Positions 29,001 to 42,866 of a stretch of 64,000 nucleotides of DNA are shown here, piece by piece. This DNA comes from Cranoglanis bouderius (Eukaryota > Chordata > Actinopteri > Siluriformes > Cranoglanididae). Under the pieces are notes generated by a model. That model made no database searches, was not told the origin of the DNA, and worked only from the letters and a program-made list of their open reading frames with translations. The position numbers and the translations under genes are program-made. The first letter of the stretch is position 1; every line of letters begins with the position of its first letter. The stretch spans positions 15,758,001 to 15,822,000 of the forward strand of contig CM042552.1 in the NCBI GenBank assembly GCA_023630585.1, read 5' to 3'.

Positions 29001-32000
29001 AAGTGGATTGGCTCAAGCCACCTTTCTCTGAGCCAAATTATTAATTTCAAAATCACTTCTTGAAATATTCCCTATTTCTCCCATTCACTCACTGTTAAAG
29101 CTGTCTTGGAACTGTGGGGACTGGGCTTACATCACTGAGTTCTTTCCTGTGCCAATCACATGGTTCTGGTTCTGGTGATGTCGTATTGCTTCTATTGGAA
29201 TCTAATGGGTTCCATGTTCTTGCTGCTAGACACTGAAAGCCAGTGGCAGGTTTCTGGCTAAGATTAAGTGATGTATGTGCTGTTTTTTCACCTGATGACG
29301 TGTTAATGAAATGAATTATTTTTCATTGCCTTGCCCAAACATTCTCGAGGCTTAGGAGTGTACTATTGTGAATGTTTAGTTAGATGTAGGCTTTGATTAG
29401 AATTAGATATGGGCTATAATCTGTATTAAAACATGTTGTGTCCTCTCCTTTTTCATAAGTAGAGCTGAAAACTTTATGATGTACATCAGTTCCATTTCTA
29501 ATTTTTTTTGTGTGTGTAATTGTTAATATTTGGCCATTGTTTTTTTTGTATTTATTTATTTATTTATTTATTTATTTTACTTACCATATGTAACTTTGCT
29601 TGATTCTTCTACAGGAGAAAAACAATAAAAATAAGTGAATAATTAAATAAAAACCATCTGGTAGAGAAAGTGGATTGGCTCAAGCCACCTTTCTCTGAGC
29701 CAAATTATTAATTTCAAAATCACTTCTTGAAATATTCCCTATTTCTCCCATTCACTCACTGTTAAAGCTGTCTTGGAACTGTGGGGACTGGGCTTACATC
29801 ACTGAGTTCTTTCCCGTGCCAATCACATGGTTCTGGTTCTGTTGATGTCGTATTGCTTCTATTGGAATCTAATGGGTTCCATGTTCTTGCTGCTAGACAC
29901 TGAAAGCCAGTGGCAGGTTTCTGGCTAAGATTAAGTGATGTATGTGCTGTTTTTTCACCTGATGACGTGTTAATGAAATGAATTATTTTTCATTGCCTTG
30001 CCCAAACATTCTCGAGGCTTAGGAGTGTACTATTGTGAATGTTTAGTTAGATGTAGGCTTTGATTAGAATTAGATATGGGCTATAATCTGTATTAAAACA
30101 TGTTGTGTCCTCTCCTTTTTCATAAGTAGAGCTGAAAACTTTATGATGTACATCAGTTCCATTTCTAATTTTTTTTGTGTGTGTAATTGTTAATATTTGG
30201 CCATTGTTTTTTTTTGTATTTATTTATTTATTTATTTATTTTACTTACCATATGTAACTTTGCTTGATTCTTCTACAGGAGAAAAACAATAAAAATAAGT
30301 GAATAATTAAATAAAAACCATCTGGTAGAGAAAGTGGATTGGCTCAAGCCACCTTTCTCTGAGCCAAATTATTAATTTCAAAATCACTTCTTGAAATATT
30401 CCCTATTTCTCCCATTCACTCACTGTTAAAGCTGTCTTGGAACTGTGGGGACTGGGCTTACATCACTGAGTTCTTTCCCGTGCCAATCACATGGTTCTGG
30501 TTCTGTTGATGTCGTATTGCTTCTATTGGAATCTAATGGGTTCCATGTTCTTGCTGCTAGACACTGAAAGCCAGTGGCAGGTTTCTGGCTAATATTAAGT
30601 GATGTATGTGCTGTTTTTTCACCTGATGACGTGTTAATGAAATGAATTATTTTTCATTGCCTTGCCCAAACATTCTCGAGGCTTAGGAGTGTACTATTGT
30701 GAATGTTTAGTTAGATGTAGGCTTTGATTAGAATTAGATATGGGCTATAATCTGTATTAAAACATGTTGTGTCCTCTCCTTTTTCATAAGTAGAGCTGAA
30801 AACTTTATGATGTACATCAGTTCCATTTCTAATTTTTTTTGTGTGTGTAATTGTTAATATTTGGCCATTGTTTTTTTTGTATTTATTTATTTATTTATTT
30901 ATTTTACTTACCATATGTAACTTTGCTTGATTCTTCTACAGGAGAAAAACAATAAAAATAAGTGAATAATTAAATAAAAACCATCTGGTAGAGAAAGTGG
31001 ATTGGCTCAAGCCACCTTTCTCTGAGCCAAATTATTAATTTCAAAATCACTTCTTGAAATATTCCCTATTTCTCCCATTCACTCACTGTTAAAGCTGTCT
31101 TGGAACTGTGGGGACTGGGCTTACATCACTGAGTTCTTTCCCGTGCCAATCACATGGTTCTGGTTCTGTTGATGTCGTATTGCTTCTATTGGAATCTAAT
31201 GGGTTCCATGTTCTTGCTGCTAGACACTGAAAGCCAGTGGCAGGTTTCTGGCTAAGATTAAGTGATGTATGTGCTGTTTTTTCACCTGATGACGTGTTAA
31301 TGAAATGAATTATTTTTCATTGCCTTGCCCAAACATTCTCGAGGCTTAGGAGTGTACTATTGTGAATGTTTAGTTAGATGTAGGCTTTGATTAGAATTAG
31401 ATATGGGCTATAATCTGTATTAAAACATGTTGTGTCCTCTCCTTTTTCATAAGTAGAGCTGAAAACTTTATGATGTACATCAGTTCCATTTCTAATTTTT
31501 TTTGTGTGTGTAATTGTTAATATTTGGCCATTGTTTTTTTTGTATTTATTTATTTATTTATTTATTTTACTTACCATATGTAACTTTGCTTGATTCTTCT
31601 ACAGGAGAAAAACAATAAAAATAAGTGAATAATTAAATAAAAACCATCTGGTAGAGAAAGTGGATTGGCTCAAGCCACCTTTCTCTGAGCCAAATTATTA
31701 ATTTCAAAATCACTTCTTGAAATATTCCCTATTTCTCCCATTCACTCACTGTTAAAGCTGTCTTGGAACTGTGGGGACTGGGCTTACATCACTGAGTTCT
31801 TTCCCGTGCCAATCACATGGTTCTGGTTCTGTTGATGTCGTATTGCTTCTATTGGAATCTAATGGGTTCCATGTTCTTGCTGCTAGACACTGAAAGCCAG
31901 TGGCAGGTTTCTGGCTAAGATTAAGTGATGTATGTGCTGTTTTTTCACCTGATGACGTGTTAATGAAATGAATTATTTTTCATTGCCTTGCCCAAACATT

Positions 32001-35000
32001 CTCGAGGCTTAGGAGTGTACTATTGTGAATGTTTAGTTAGATGTAGGCTTTGATTAGAATTAGATATGGGCTATAATCTGTATTAAAACATGTTGTGTCC
32101 TCTCCTTTTTCATAAGTAGAGCTGAAAACTTTATGATGTACATCAGTTCCATTTCTAATTTTTTTTGTGTGTGTAATTGTTAATATTTGGCCATTGTTTT
32201 TTTTGTATTTATTTATTTATTTATTTATTTTACTTACCATATGTAACTTTGCTTGATTCTTCTACAGGAGAAAAACAATAAAAATAAGTGAATAATTAAA
32301 TAAAAACCATCTGGTAGAGAAAGTGGATTGGCTCAAGCCACCTTTCTCTGAGCCAAATTATTAATTTCAAAATCACTTCTTGAAATATTCCCTATTTCTC
32401 CCATTCACTCACTGTTAAAGCTGTCTTGGAACTGTGGGGACTGAGCTTACATCACTGAGTTCTTTCCTGTGCCAATCACATGGTTCTGGTTCTGGTGATG
32501 TCGTATTGCTTCTATTGGAATCTAATGGGTTCCATGTTCTTGCTGCTAGACACTGAAAGCCAGTGGCAGGTTTCTGGCTAATATTAAGTGATGTATGTGC
32601 TGTTTTTTCACATGATGACGTGTTAATGAAATGAATTATTTTTCATTGCCTTGCCCAAACATTCTCGAGGCTTAGGAGTGTACTATTGTGAATGTTTAGT
32701 TAGATGTAGGCTTTGATTAGAATTAGATATGGGCTATAATCTGTATTAAAACATGTTGTGTCCTCTCCTTTTTCATAAGTAGAGCTGAAAACTTTATGAT
32801 GTACATCAGTTCCATTTCTAATTTTTTTTGTGTGTGTAATTGTTAATATTTGGCCATTGTTTTTTTTGTATTTATTTATTTATTTATTTATTTATTTTAC
32901 TTACCATATGTAACTTTGCTTGATTCTTCTACAGGAGAAAAACAATAAAAATAAGTGAATAATTAAATAAAAACCATCTGGTAGAGAAAGTGGATTGGCT
33001 CAAGCCACCTTTCTCTGAGCCAAATTATTAATTTCAAAATCACTTCTTGAAATATTCCCTATTTCTCCCATTCACTCACTGTTAAAGCTGTCTTGGAACT
33101 GTGGGGACTGGGCTTACATCACTGAGTTCTTTCCCGTGCCAATCACATGGTTCTGGTTCTGTTGATGTCGTATTGCTTCTATTGGAATCTAATGGGTTCC
33201 ATGTTCTTGCTGCTAGACACTGAAAGCCAGTGGCAGGTTTCTGGCTAAGATTAAGTGATGTATGTGCTGTTTTTTCACCTGATGACGTGTTAATGAAATG
33301 AATTATTTTTCATTGCCTTGCCCAAACATTCTCGAGGCTTAGGAGTGTACTATTGTGAATGTTTAGTTAGATGTAGGCTTTGATTAGAATTAGATATGGG
33401 CTATAATCTGTATTAAAACATGTTGTGTCCTCTCCTTTTTCATAAGTAGAGCTGAAAACTTTATGATGTACATCAGTTCCATTTCTAATTTTTTTTGTGT
33501 GTGTAATTGTTAATATTTGGCCATTGTTTTTTTTGTATTTATTTATTTATTTATTTATTTATTTATTTTACTTACCATATGTAACTTTGCTTGATTCTTC
33601 TACAGGAGAAAAACAATAAAAATAAGTGAATAATTAAATAAAAACCATCTGGTAGAGAAAGTGGATTGGCTCAAGCCACCTTTCTCTGAGCCAAATTATT
33701 AATTTCAAAATCACTTCTTGAAATATTCCCTATTTCTCCCATTCACTCACTGTTAAAGCTGTCTTGGAACTGTGGGGACTGGGCTTACATCACTGAGTTC
33801 TTTCCCGTGCCAATCACATGGTTCTGGTTCTGTTGATGTCGTATTGCTTCTATTGGAATCTAATGGGTTCCATGTTCTTGCTGCTAGACACTGAAAGCCA
33901 GTGGCAGGTTTCTGGCTAAGATTAAGTGATGTATGTGCTGTTTTTTCACCTGATGACGTGTTAATGAAATGAATTATTTTTCATTGCCTTGCCCAAACAT
34001 TCTCGAGGCTTAGGAGTGTACTATTGTGAATGTTTAGTTAGATGTAGGCTTTGATTAGAATTAGATATGGGCTATAATCTGTATTAAAACATGTTGTGTC
34101 CTCTCCTTTTTCATAAGTAGAGCTGAAAACTTTATGATGTACATCAGTTCCATTTCTAATTTTTTTTGTGTGTGTAATTGTTAATATTTGGCCATTGTTT
34201 TTTTTGTATTTATTTATTTATTTATTTATTTTACTTACCATATGTAACTTTGCTTGATTCTTCTACAGGAGAAAAACAATAAAAATAAGTGAATAATTAA
34301 ATAAAAACCATCTGGTAGAGAAAGTGGATTGGCTCAAGCCACCTTTCTCTGAGCCAAATTATTAATTTCAAAATCACTTCTTGAAATATTCCCTATTTCT
34401 CCCATTCACTCACTGTTAAAGCTGTCTTGGAACTGTGGGGACTGGGCTTACATCACTGAGTTCTTTCCCGTGCCAATCACATGGTTCTGGTTCTGTTGAT
34501 GTCGTATTGCTTCTATTGGAATCTAATGGGTTCCATGTTCTTGCTGCTAGACACTGAAAGCCAGTGGCAGGTTTCTGGCTAAGATTAAGTGATGTATGTG
34601 CTGTTTTTTCACCTGATGACGTGTTAATGAAATGAATTATTTTTCATTGCCTTGCCCAAACATTCTCGAGGCTTAGGAGTGTACTATTGTGAATGTTTAG
34701 TTAGATGTAGGCTTTGATTAGAATTAGATATGGGCTATAATCTGTATTAAAACATGTTGTGTCCTCTCCTTTTTCATAAGTAGAGCTGAAAACTTTATGA
34801 TGTACATCAGTTCCATTTCTAATTTTTTTTGTGTGTGTAATTGTTAATATTTGGCCATTGTTTTTTTTTGTATTTATTTATTTATTTATTTATTTTACTT
34901 ACCATATGTAACTTTGCTTGATTCTTCTACAGGAGAAAAACAATAAAAATAAGTGAATAATTAAATAAAAACCATCTGGTAGAGAAAGTGGATTGGCTCA

Positions 35001-36606
35001 AGCCACCTTTCTCTGAGCCAAATTATTAATTTCAAAATCACTTCTTGAAATATTCCCTATTTCTCCCATTCACTCACTGTTAAAGCTGTCTTGGAACTGT
35101 GGGGACTGGGCTTACATCACTGAGTTCTTTCCCGTGCCAATCACATGGTTCTGGTTCTGTTGATGTCGTATTGCTTCTATTGGAATCTAATGGGTTCCAT
35201 GTTCTTGCTGCTAGACACTGAAAGCCAGTGGCAGGTTTCTGGCTAATATTAAGTGATGTATGTGCTGTTTTTTCACCTGATGACGTGTTAATGAAATGAA
35301 TTATTTTTCATTGCCTTGCCCAAACATTCTCGAGGCTTAGGAGTGTACTATTGTGAATGTTTAGTTAGATGTAGGCTTTGATTAGAATTAGATATGGGCT
35401 ATAATCTGTATTAAAACATGTTGTGTCCTCTCCTTTTTCATAAGTAGAGCTGAAAACTTTATGATGTACATCAGTTCCATTTCTAATTTTTTTTGTGTGT
35501 GTAATTGTTAATATTTGGCCATTGTTTTTTTTGTATTTATTTATTTATTTATTTATTTTACTTACCATATGTAACTTTGCTTGATTCTTCTACAGGAGAA
35601 AAACAATAAAAATAAGTGAATAATTAAATAAAAACCATCTGGTAGAGAAAGTGGATTGGCTCAAGCCACCTTTCTCTGAGCCAAATTATTAATTTCAAAA
35701 TCACTTCTTGAAATATTCCCTATTTCTCCCATTCACTCACTGTTAAAGCTGTCTTGGAACTGTGGGGACTGGGCTTACATCACTGAGTTCTTTCCCGTGC
35801 CAATCACATGGTTCTGGTTCTGTTGATGTCGTATTGCTTCTATTGGAATCTAATGGGTTCCATGTTCTTGCTGCTAGACACTGAAAGCCAGTGGCAGGTT
35901 TCTGGCTAAGATTAAGTGATGTATGTGCTGTTTTTTCACCTGATGACGTGTTAATGAAATGAATTATTTTTCATTGCCTTGCCCAAACATTCTCGAGGCT
36001 TAGGAGTGTACTATTGTGAATGTTTAGTTAGATGTAGGCTTTGATTAGAATTAGATATGGGCTATAATCTGTATTAAAACATGTTGTGTCCTCTCCTTTT
36101 TCATAAGTAGAGCTGAAAACTTTATGATGTACATCAGTTCCATTTCTAATTTTTTTTGTGTGTGTAATTGTTAATATTTGGCCATTGTTTTTTTTGTATT
36201 TATTTATTTATTTATTTATTTTACTTACCATATGTAACTTTGCTTGATTCTTCTACAGGAGAAAAACAATAAAAATAAGTGAATAATTAAATAAAAACCA
36301 TCTGGTAGAGAAAGTGGATTGGCTCAAGCCACCTTTCTCTGAGCCAAATTATTAATTTCAAAATCACTTCTTGAAATATTCCCTATTTCTCCCATTCACT
36401 CACTGTTAAAGCTGTCTTGGAACTGTGGGGACTGGGCTTACATCACTGAGTTCTTTCCCGTGCCAATCACATGGTTCTGGTTCTGTTGATGTCGTATTGC
36501 TTCTATTGGAATCTAATGGGTTCCATGTTCTTGCTGCTAGACACTGAAAGCCAGTGGCAGGTTTCTGGCTAAGATTAAGTGATGTATGTGCTGTTTTTTC
36601 ACCTGA
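8002..36606 (+). repeat. Satellite block II (units 13-55), mainly CCCGTG/GTTG subtype
   Basis: From unit 13 onward the prevailing linked variants are TTTCCCGTGCC and TCTGTTGATG, with either CTAAGATT or CTAATATT near the unit end. Block-I-type units are interspersed at 16, 17, 24, 33, 44 and 49, as expected from unequal exchange or conversion between subtypes. Unit 34 has GTCATATT instead of GTCGTATT. Units 39 and 44 carry TATTTTGAATGCTT instead of TATTGTGAATGTTT. Confidence 0.85.
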
Positions 36607-39600
36607 TGACGTGTTAATGAAATGAATTATTTTTCATTGCCTTGCCCAAACATTCTCGAGGCTTAGGAGTGTACTATTGTGAATGTTTAGTTAGATGTAG
36701 GCTTTGATTAGAATTAGATATGGGCTATAATCTGTATTAAAACATGTTGTGTCCTCTCCTTTTTCATAAGTAGAGCTGAAAACTTTATGATGTACATCAG
36801 TTCCATTTCTAATTTTTTTTGTGTGTGTAATTGTTAATATTTGGCCATTGTTTTTTTTGTATTTATTTATTTATTTATTTATTTTACTTACCATATGTAA
36901 CTTTGCTTGATTCTTCTACAGGAGAAAAACAATAAAAATAAGTGAATAATTAAATAAAAACCATCTGGTAGAGAAAGTGGATTGGCTCAAGCCACCTTTC
37001 TCTGAGCCAAATTATTAATTTCAAAATCACTTCTTGAAATATTCCCTATTTCTCCCATTCACTCACTGTTAAAGCTGTCTTGGAACTGTGGGGACTGAGC
37101 TTACATCACTGAGTTCTTTCCCGTGCCAATCACATGGTTCTGGTTCTGGTGATGTCGTATTGCTTCTATTGGAATCTAATGGGTTCCATCTTCTTGCTGC
37201 TAGACACTGAAAGCCAGTGGCAGGTTTCTGGCTAAGATTAAGTGATGTATGTGCTGTTTTTTCACCTGATGACGTGTTAATGAAATGAATTATTTTTCAT
37301 TGCCTTGCCCAAACATTCTCGAGGCTTAGGAGTGTACTATTGTGAATGTTTAGTTAGATGTAGGCTTTGATTAGAATTAGATATGGGCTATAATCTGTAT
37401 TAAAACATGTTGTGTCCTCTCCTTTTTCATAAGTAGAGCTGAAAACTTTATGATGTACATCAGTTCCATTTCTAATTTTTTTTGTGTGTGTAATTGTTAA
37501 TATTTGGCCATTGTTTTTTTTGTATTTATTTATTTATTTATTTATTTTACTTACCATATGTAACTTTGCTTGATTCTTCTACAGGAGAAAAACAATAAAA
37601 ATAAGTGAATAATTAAATAAAAACCATCTGGTAGAGAAAGTGGATTGGCTCAAGCCACCTTTCTCTGAGCCAAATTATTAATTTCAAAATCACTTCTTGA
37701 AATATTCCCTATTTCTCCCATTCACTCACTGTTAAAGCTGTCTTGGAACTGTGGGGACTGGGCTTACATCACTGAGTTCTTTCCCGTGCCAATCACATGG
37801 TTCTGGTTCTGTTGATGTCGTATTGCTTCTATTGGAATCTAATGGGTTCCATGTTCTTGCTGCTAGACACTGAAAGCCAGTGGCAGGTTTCTGGCTAATA
37901 TTAAGTGATGTATGTGCTGTTTTTTCACCTGATGACGTGTTAATGAAATGAATTATTTTTCAATGCCTTGCCCAAACATTCTCGAGGCTTAGGAGTGTAC
38001 TATTTTGAATGCTTAGTTAGATGTAGGCTTTGATTAGAATTAGATATGGGCTATAATCTGTATTAAAACATGTTGTGTCCTCTCCTTTTTCATAAGTAGA
38101 GCTGAAAACTTTATGATGTACATCAGTTCCATTTCTAATTTTTTTTGTGTGTGTAATTGTTAATATTTGGCCATTGTTTTTTTTGTATTTATTTATTTAT
38201 TTATTTATTTTACTTACCATATGTAACTTTGCTTGATTCTTCTACAGGAGAAAAACAATAAAAATAAGTGAATAATTAAATAAAAACCATCTGGTAGAGA
38301 AAGTGGATTGGCTCAAGCCACCTTTCTCTGAGCCAAATTATTAATTTCAAAATCACTTCTTGAAATATTCCCTATTTCTCCCATTCACTCACTGTTAAAG
38401 CTGTCTTGGAACTGTGGGGACTGAGCTTACATCACTGAGTTCTTTCCTGTGCCAATCACATGGTTCTGGTTCTGTTGATGTCGTATTGCTTCTATTGGAA
38501 TCTAATGGGTTCCATCTTCTTGCTGCTAGACACTGAAAGCCAGTGGCAGGTTTCTGGCTAAGATTAAGTGATGTATGTGCTGTTTTTTCACCTGATGACG
38601 TGTTAATGAAATGAATTATTTTTCATTGCCTTGCCCAAACATTCTCGAGGCTTAGGAGTGTACTATTGTGAATGTTTAGTTAGATGTAGGCTTTGATTAG
38701 AATTAGATATGGGCTATAATCTGTATTAAAACATGTTGTGTCCTCTCCTTTTTCATAAGTAGAGCTGAAAACTTTATGATGTACATCAGTTCCATTTCTA
38801 ATTTTTTTTGTGTGTGTAATTGTTAATATTTGGCCATTGTTTTTTTTGTATTTATTTATTTATTTATTTATTTTACTTACCATATGTAACTTTGCTTGAT
38901 TCTTCTACAGGAGAAAAACAATAAAAATAAGTGAATAATTAAATAAAAACCATCTGGTAGAGAAAGTGGATTGGCTCAAGCCACCTTTCTCTGAGCCAAA
39001 TTATTAATTTCAAAATCACTTCTTGAAATATTCCCTATTTCTCCCATTCACTCACTGTTAAAGCTGTCTTGGAACTGTGGGGACTGGGCTTACATCACTG
39101 AGTTCTTTCCCGTGCCAATCACATGGTTCTGGTTCTGTTGATGTCGTATTGCTTCTATTGGAATCTAATGGGTTCCATGTTCTTGCTGCTAGACACTGAA
39201 AGCCAGTGGCAGGTTTCTGGCTAAGATTAAGTGATGTATGTGCTGTTTTTTCACCTGATGACGTGTTAATGAAATGAATTATTTTTCATTGCCTTGCCCA
39301 AACATTCTCGAGGCTTAGGAGTGTACTATTGTGAATGTTTAGTTAGATGTAGGCTTTGATTAGAATTAGATATGGGCTATAATCTGTATTAAAACATGTT
39401 GTGTCCTCTCCTTTTTCATAAGTAGAGCTGAAAACTTTATGATGTACATCAGTTCCATTTCTAATTTTTTTTGTGTGTGTAATTGTTAATATTTGGCCAT
39501 TGTTTTTTTTGTATTTATTTATTTATTTATTTATTTTACTTACCATATGTAACTTTGCTTGATTCTTCTACAGGAGAAAAACAATAAAAATAAGTGAATA

Positions 39601-41507
39601 ATTAAATAAAAACCATCTGGTAGAGAAAGTGGATTGGCTCAAGCCACCTTTCTCTGAGCCAAATTATTAATTTCAAAATCACTTCTTGAAATATTCCCTA
39701 TTTCTCCCATTCACTCACTGTTAAAGCTGTCTTGGAACTGTGGGGACTGGGCTTACATCACTGAGTTCTTTCCCGTGCCAATCACATGGTTCTGGTTCTG
39801 GTGATGTCGTATTGCTTCTATTGGAATCTAATGGGTTCCATCTTCTTGCTGCTAGACACTGAAAGCCAGTGGCAGGTTTCTGGCTAAGATTAAGTGATGT
39901 ATGTGCTGTTTTTTCACCTGATGACGTGTTAATGAAATGAATTATTTTTCATTGCCTTGCCCAAACATTCTCGAGGCTTAGGAGTGTACTATTGTGAATG
40001 TTTAGTTAGATGTAGGCTTTGATTAGAATTAGATATGGGCTATAATCTGTATTAAAACATGTTGTGTCCTCTCCTTTTTCATAAGTAGAGCTGAAAACTT
40101 TATGATGTACATCAGTTCCATTTCTAATTTTTTTTGTGTGTGTAATTGTTAATATTTGGCCATTGTTTTTTTTGTATTTATTTATTTATTTATTTATTTT
40201 ACTTACCATATGTAACTTTGCTTGATTCTTCTACAGGAGAAAAACAATAAAAATAAGTGAATAATTAAATAAAAACCATCTGGTAGAGAAAGTGGATTGG
40301 CTCAAGCCACCTTTCTCTGAGCCAAATTATTAATTTCAAAATCACTTCTTGAAATATTCCCTATTTCTCCCATTCACTCACTTTTAAAGCTGTCTTGGAA
40401 CTGTGGGGACTGGGCTTACATCACTGAGTTCTTTCCCGTGCCAATCACATGGTTCTGGTTCTGTTGATGTCGTATTGCTTCTATTGGAATCTAATGGGTT
40501 CCATGTTCTTGCTGCTAGACACGGGAAGCCAGTGGCAGGTTTCTGGCTAATATTAAGTGATGTATGTGCTGTTTTTTCACCTGATGACGTGTTAATGAAA
40601 TGAATTATTTTTCAATGCCTTGCCCAAACATTCTCGAGGCTTAGGAGTGTACTATTTTGAATGCTTAGTTAGATGTAGGCTTTGATTAGAATTAGATATG
40701 GGCTATAATCTGTATTAAAACATGTTGTGTCCTCTCCTTTTTCATAAGTAGAGCTGAAAACTTTATGATGTACATCAGTTCCATTTCTAATTTTTTTTGT
40801 GTGTGTAATTGTTAATATTTGGCCATTGTTTTTTTTGTATTTATTTATTTATTTATTTATTTATTTTACTTACCATATGTAACTTTGCTTGATTCTTCTA
40901 CAGGAGAAAAACAATAAAAATAAGTGAATAATTAAATAAAAACCATCTGGTAGAGAAAGTGGATTGGCTCAAGCCACCTTTCTCTGAGCCAAATTATTAA
41001 TTTCAAAATCACTTCTTGAAATATTCCCTATTTCTCCCATTCACTCACTGTTAAAGCTGTCTTGGAACTGTGGGGACTGAGCTTACATCACTGAGTTCTT
41101 TCCTGTGCCAATCACATGGTTCTGGTTCTGGTGATGTCGTATTGCTTCTATTGGAATCTAATGGGTTCCATCTTCTTGCTGCTAGACACTGAAAGCCAGT
41201 GGCAGGTTTCTGGCTAAGATTAAGTGATGTATGTGCTGTTTTTTCACCTGATGACGTGTTAATGAAATGAATTATTTTTCATTGCCTTGCCCAAACATTC
41301 TCGAGGCTTAGGAGTGTACTATTGTGAATGTTTAGTTAGATGTAGGCTTTGATTAGAATTAGATATGGGCTATAATCTGTATTAAAACATGTTGTGTCCT
41401 CTCCTTTTTCATAAGTAGAGCTGAAAACTTTATGATGTACATCAGTTCCATTTCTAATTTTTTTTGTGTGTGTAATTGTTAATATTTGGCCATTGTTTTT
41501 TTTGTAT

Positions 41508-41542
<35 letters not shown>

Positions 41543-42589
41543 TTTTACTTACCATATGTAACTTTGCTTGATTCTTCTACAGGAGAAAAACAATAAAAAT
41601 AAGTGAATAATTAAATAAAAACCATCTGGTAGAGAAAGTGGATTGGCTCAAGCCACCTTTCTCTGAGCCAAATTATTAATTTCAAAATCACTTCTTGAAA
41701 TATTCCCTATTTCTCCCATTCACTCACTGTTAAAGCTGTCTTGGAACTGTGGGGACTGGGCTTACATCACTGAGTTCTTTCCCGTGCCAATCACATGGTT
41801 CTGGTTCTGTTGATGTCGTATTGCTTCTATTGGAATCTAATGGGTTCCATGTTCTTGCTGCTAGACACTGAAAGCCAGTGGCAGGTTTCTGGCTAAGATT
41901 AAGTGATGTATGTGCTGTTTTTTCACCTGATGACGTGTTAATGAAATGAATTATTTTTCATTGCCTTGCCCAAACATTCTCGAGGCTTAGGAGAGTACTA
42001 TTGTGAATGTTTAGTTAGATGTAGGCTTTGATTAGAATTAGATATGGGCTATAATCTGTATTAAAACATGTTGTGTCCTCTCCTTTTTCATAAGTAGAGC
42101 TGAAAACTTTATGATGTACATCAGTTCCATTTCTAATTTTTTTTGTGTGTGTAATTGTTAATATTTGGCCATTGTTTTTTTTTAATTTATTTATTTATTT
42201 ATTTTACTTACCATATGTAACTTTGCTTGATTCTTCTACAGGAGAAAAACAATAAAAATAAGTGAATAATTAAATAAAAACCATCTGGTAGAGAAAGTGG
42301 ATTGGCTCAAGCCACCTTTCTCTGAGCCAAATTATTAATTTCAAAATCACTTCTTGAAATATTCCCTATTTCTCCCATTCACTCACTGTTAAAGCTGTCT
42401 TGGAACTGTGGGGACTGGGCTTACATCACTGAGTTCTTTCCCGTGCCAATCACATGGTTCTGGTTCTGTTGATGTCGTATTGCTTCTATTGGAATCTAAT
42501 GGGTTCCATGTTCTTGCTGCTAGACACGGAAAGCCAGTGGCAGGTTTCTGGCTAAGATTAAGTGATGTATGTGCTGTTTTTTCACCTGA
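36607..42589 (+). repeat. Satellite block III (units 56-64), edge block with alternating unit types
   Basis: Units 56, 58, 60 and 62 have TTCCATCTTCTT where 57, 59, 61 and 63 have the usual TTCCATGTTCTT. Units 58 and 62 also share CAATGCC, TTTTGAATGCTT and GACTGAGC. Units 61 and 64 have GGG or GGA replacing a TGA triplet in the CACTGAAAGCC segment. Unit 63 is the longest (679 bp, expanded TTTA tract) and unit 64 the shortest (659 bp; TTTTTTTTAATTTATTT in place of the usual tract). This is the most divergent part of the array, as expected near an edge. Confidence 0.85.
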
Positions 42590-42832
42590 TGACGTGTTAA
42601 TGAAATGAATTATTTTTCATTGCCTTGCCCAAACATTCTCGAGGCTTAGGAGTGTACTATTTTGAATGTTTAGTTAGATGTAGGCTTTGATTAGAATTAG
42701 ATATGGGCTATAATCTGTATTAAAACATGTTGTGTCCTCTCCTTTTTCATAAGTAGAGCTGAAAACTTTTTCATGTACATCAGTTCCATTTCTAATTTTT
42801 TTGTGTGTATAATTGTTGATATTTTGGCCATT

Positions 42833-42866
<34 letters not shown>

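Larger units (their letters stand above)
1..42589 (+). repeat. Satellite array, 64 complete head-to-tail copies of a ~665-bp monomer
   Basis: A single unit beginning TGACGTGTTAATGAAATG recurs without spacers at 1, 665, 1336, 1999, 2670, 3334, 4001 and so on to 41931, with the 65th start at 42590. I located all 64 intervals: they run from 663 to 679 bp (one is 659), mean about 665. Units are nearly identical; apart from scattered point variants they differ in the number of TTTA repeats and in one T-run of 8 or 9. Each normally carries one CTCGAG, one CATATG and only a few CpG sites. No unit has a convincing gene. The array is open at the left, so its true size is unknown. Such long, homogeneous arrays are typical of centromeric, pericentromeric or subtelomeric heterochromatin; location is inference. 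I do not recognise the family by name and see no CENP-B-box-like motif. Confidence 0.98.

Noticed and set aside
1..42589. CRISPR-like regular repeats
   Set aside because: Units are contiguous 665-bp monomers with no variable spacers and no cas genes; this is a eukaryotic satellite.
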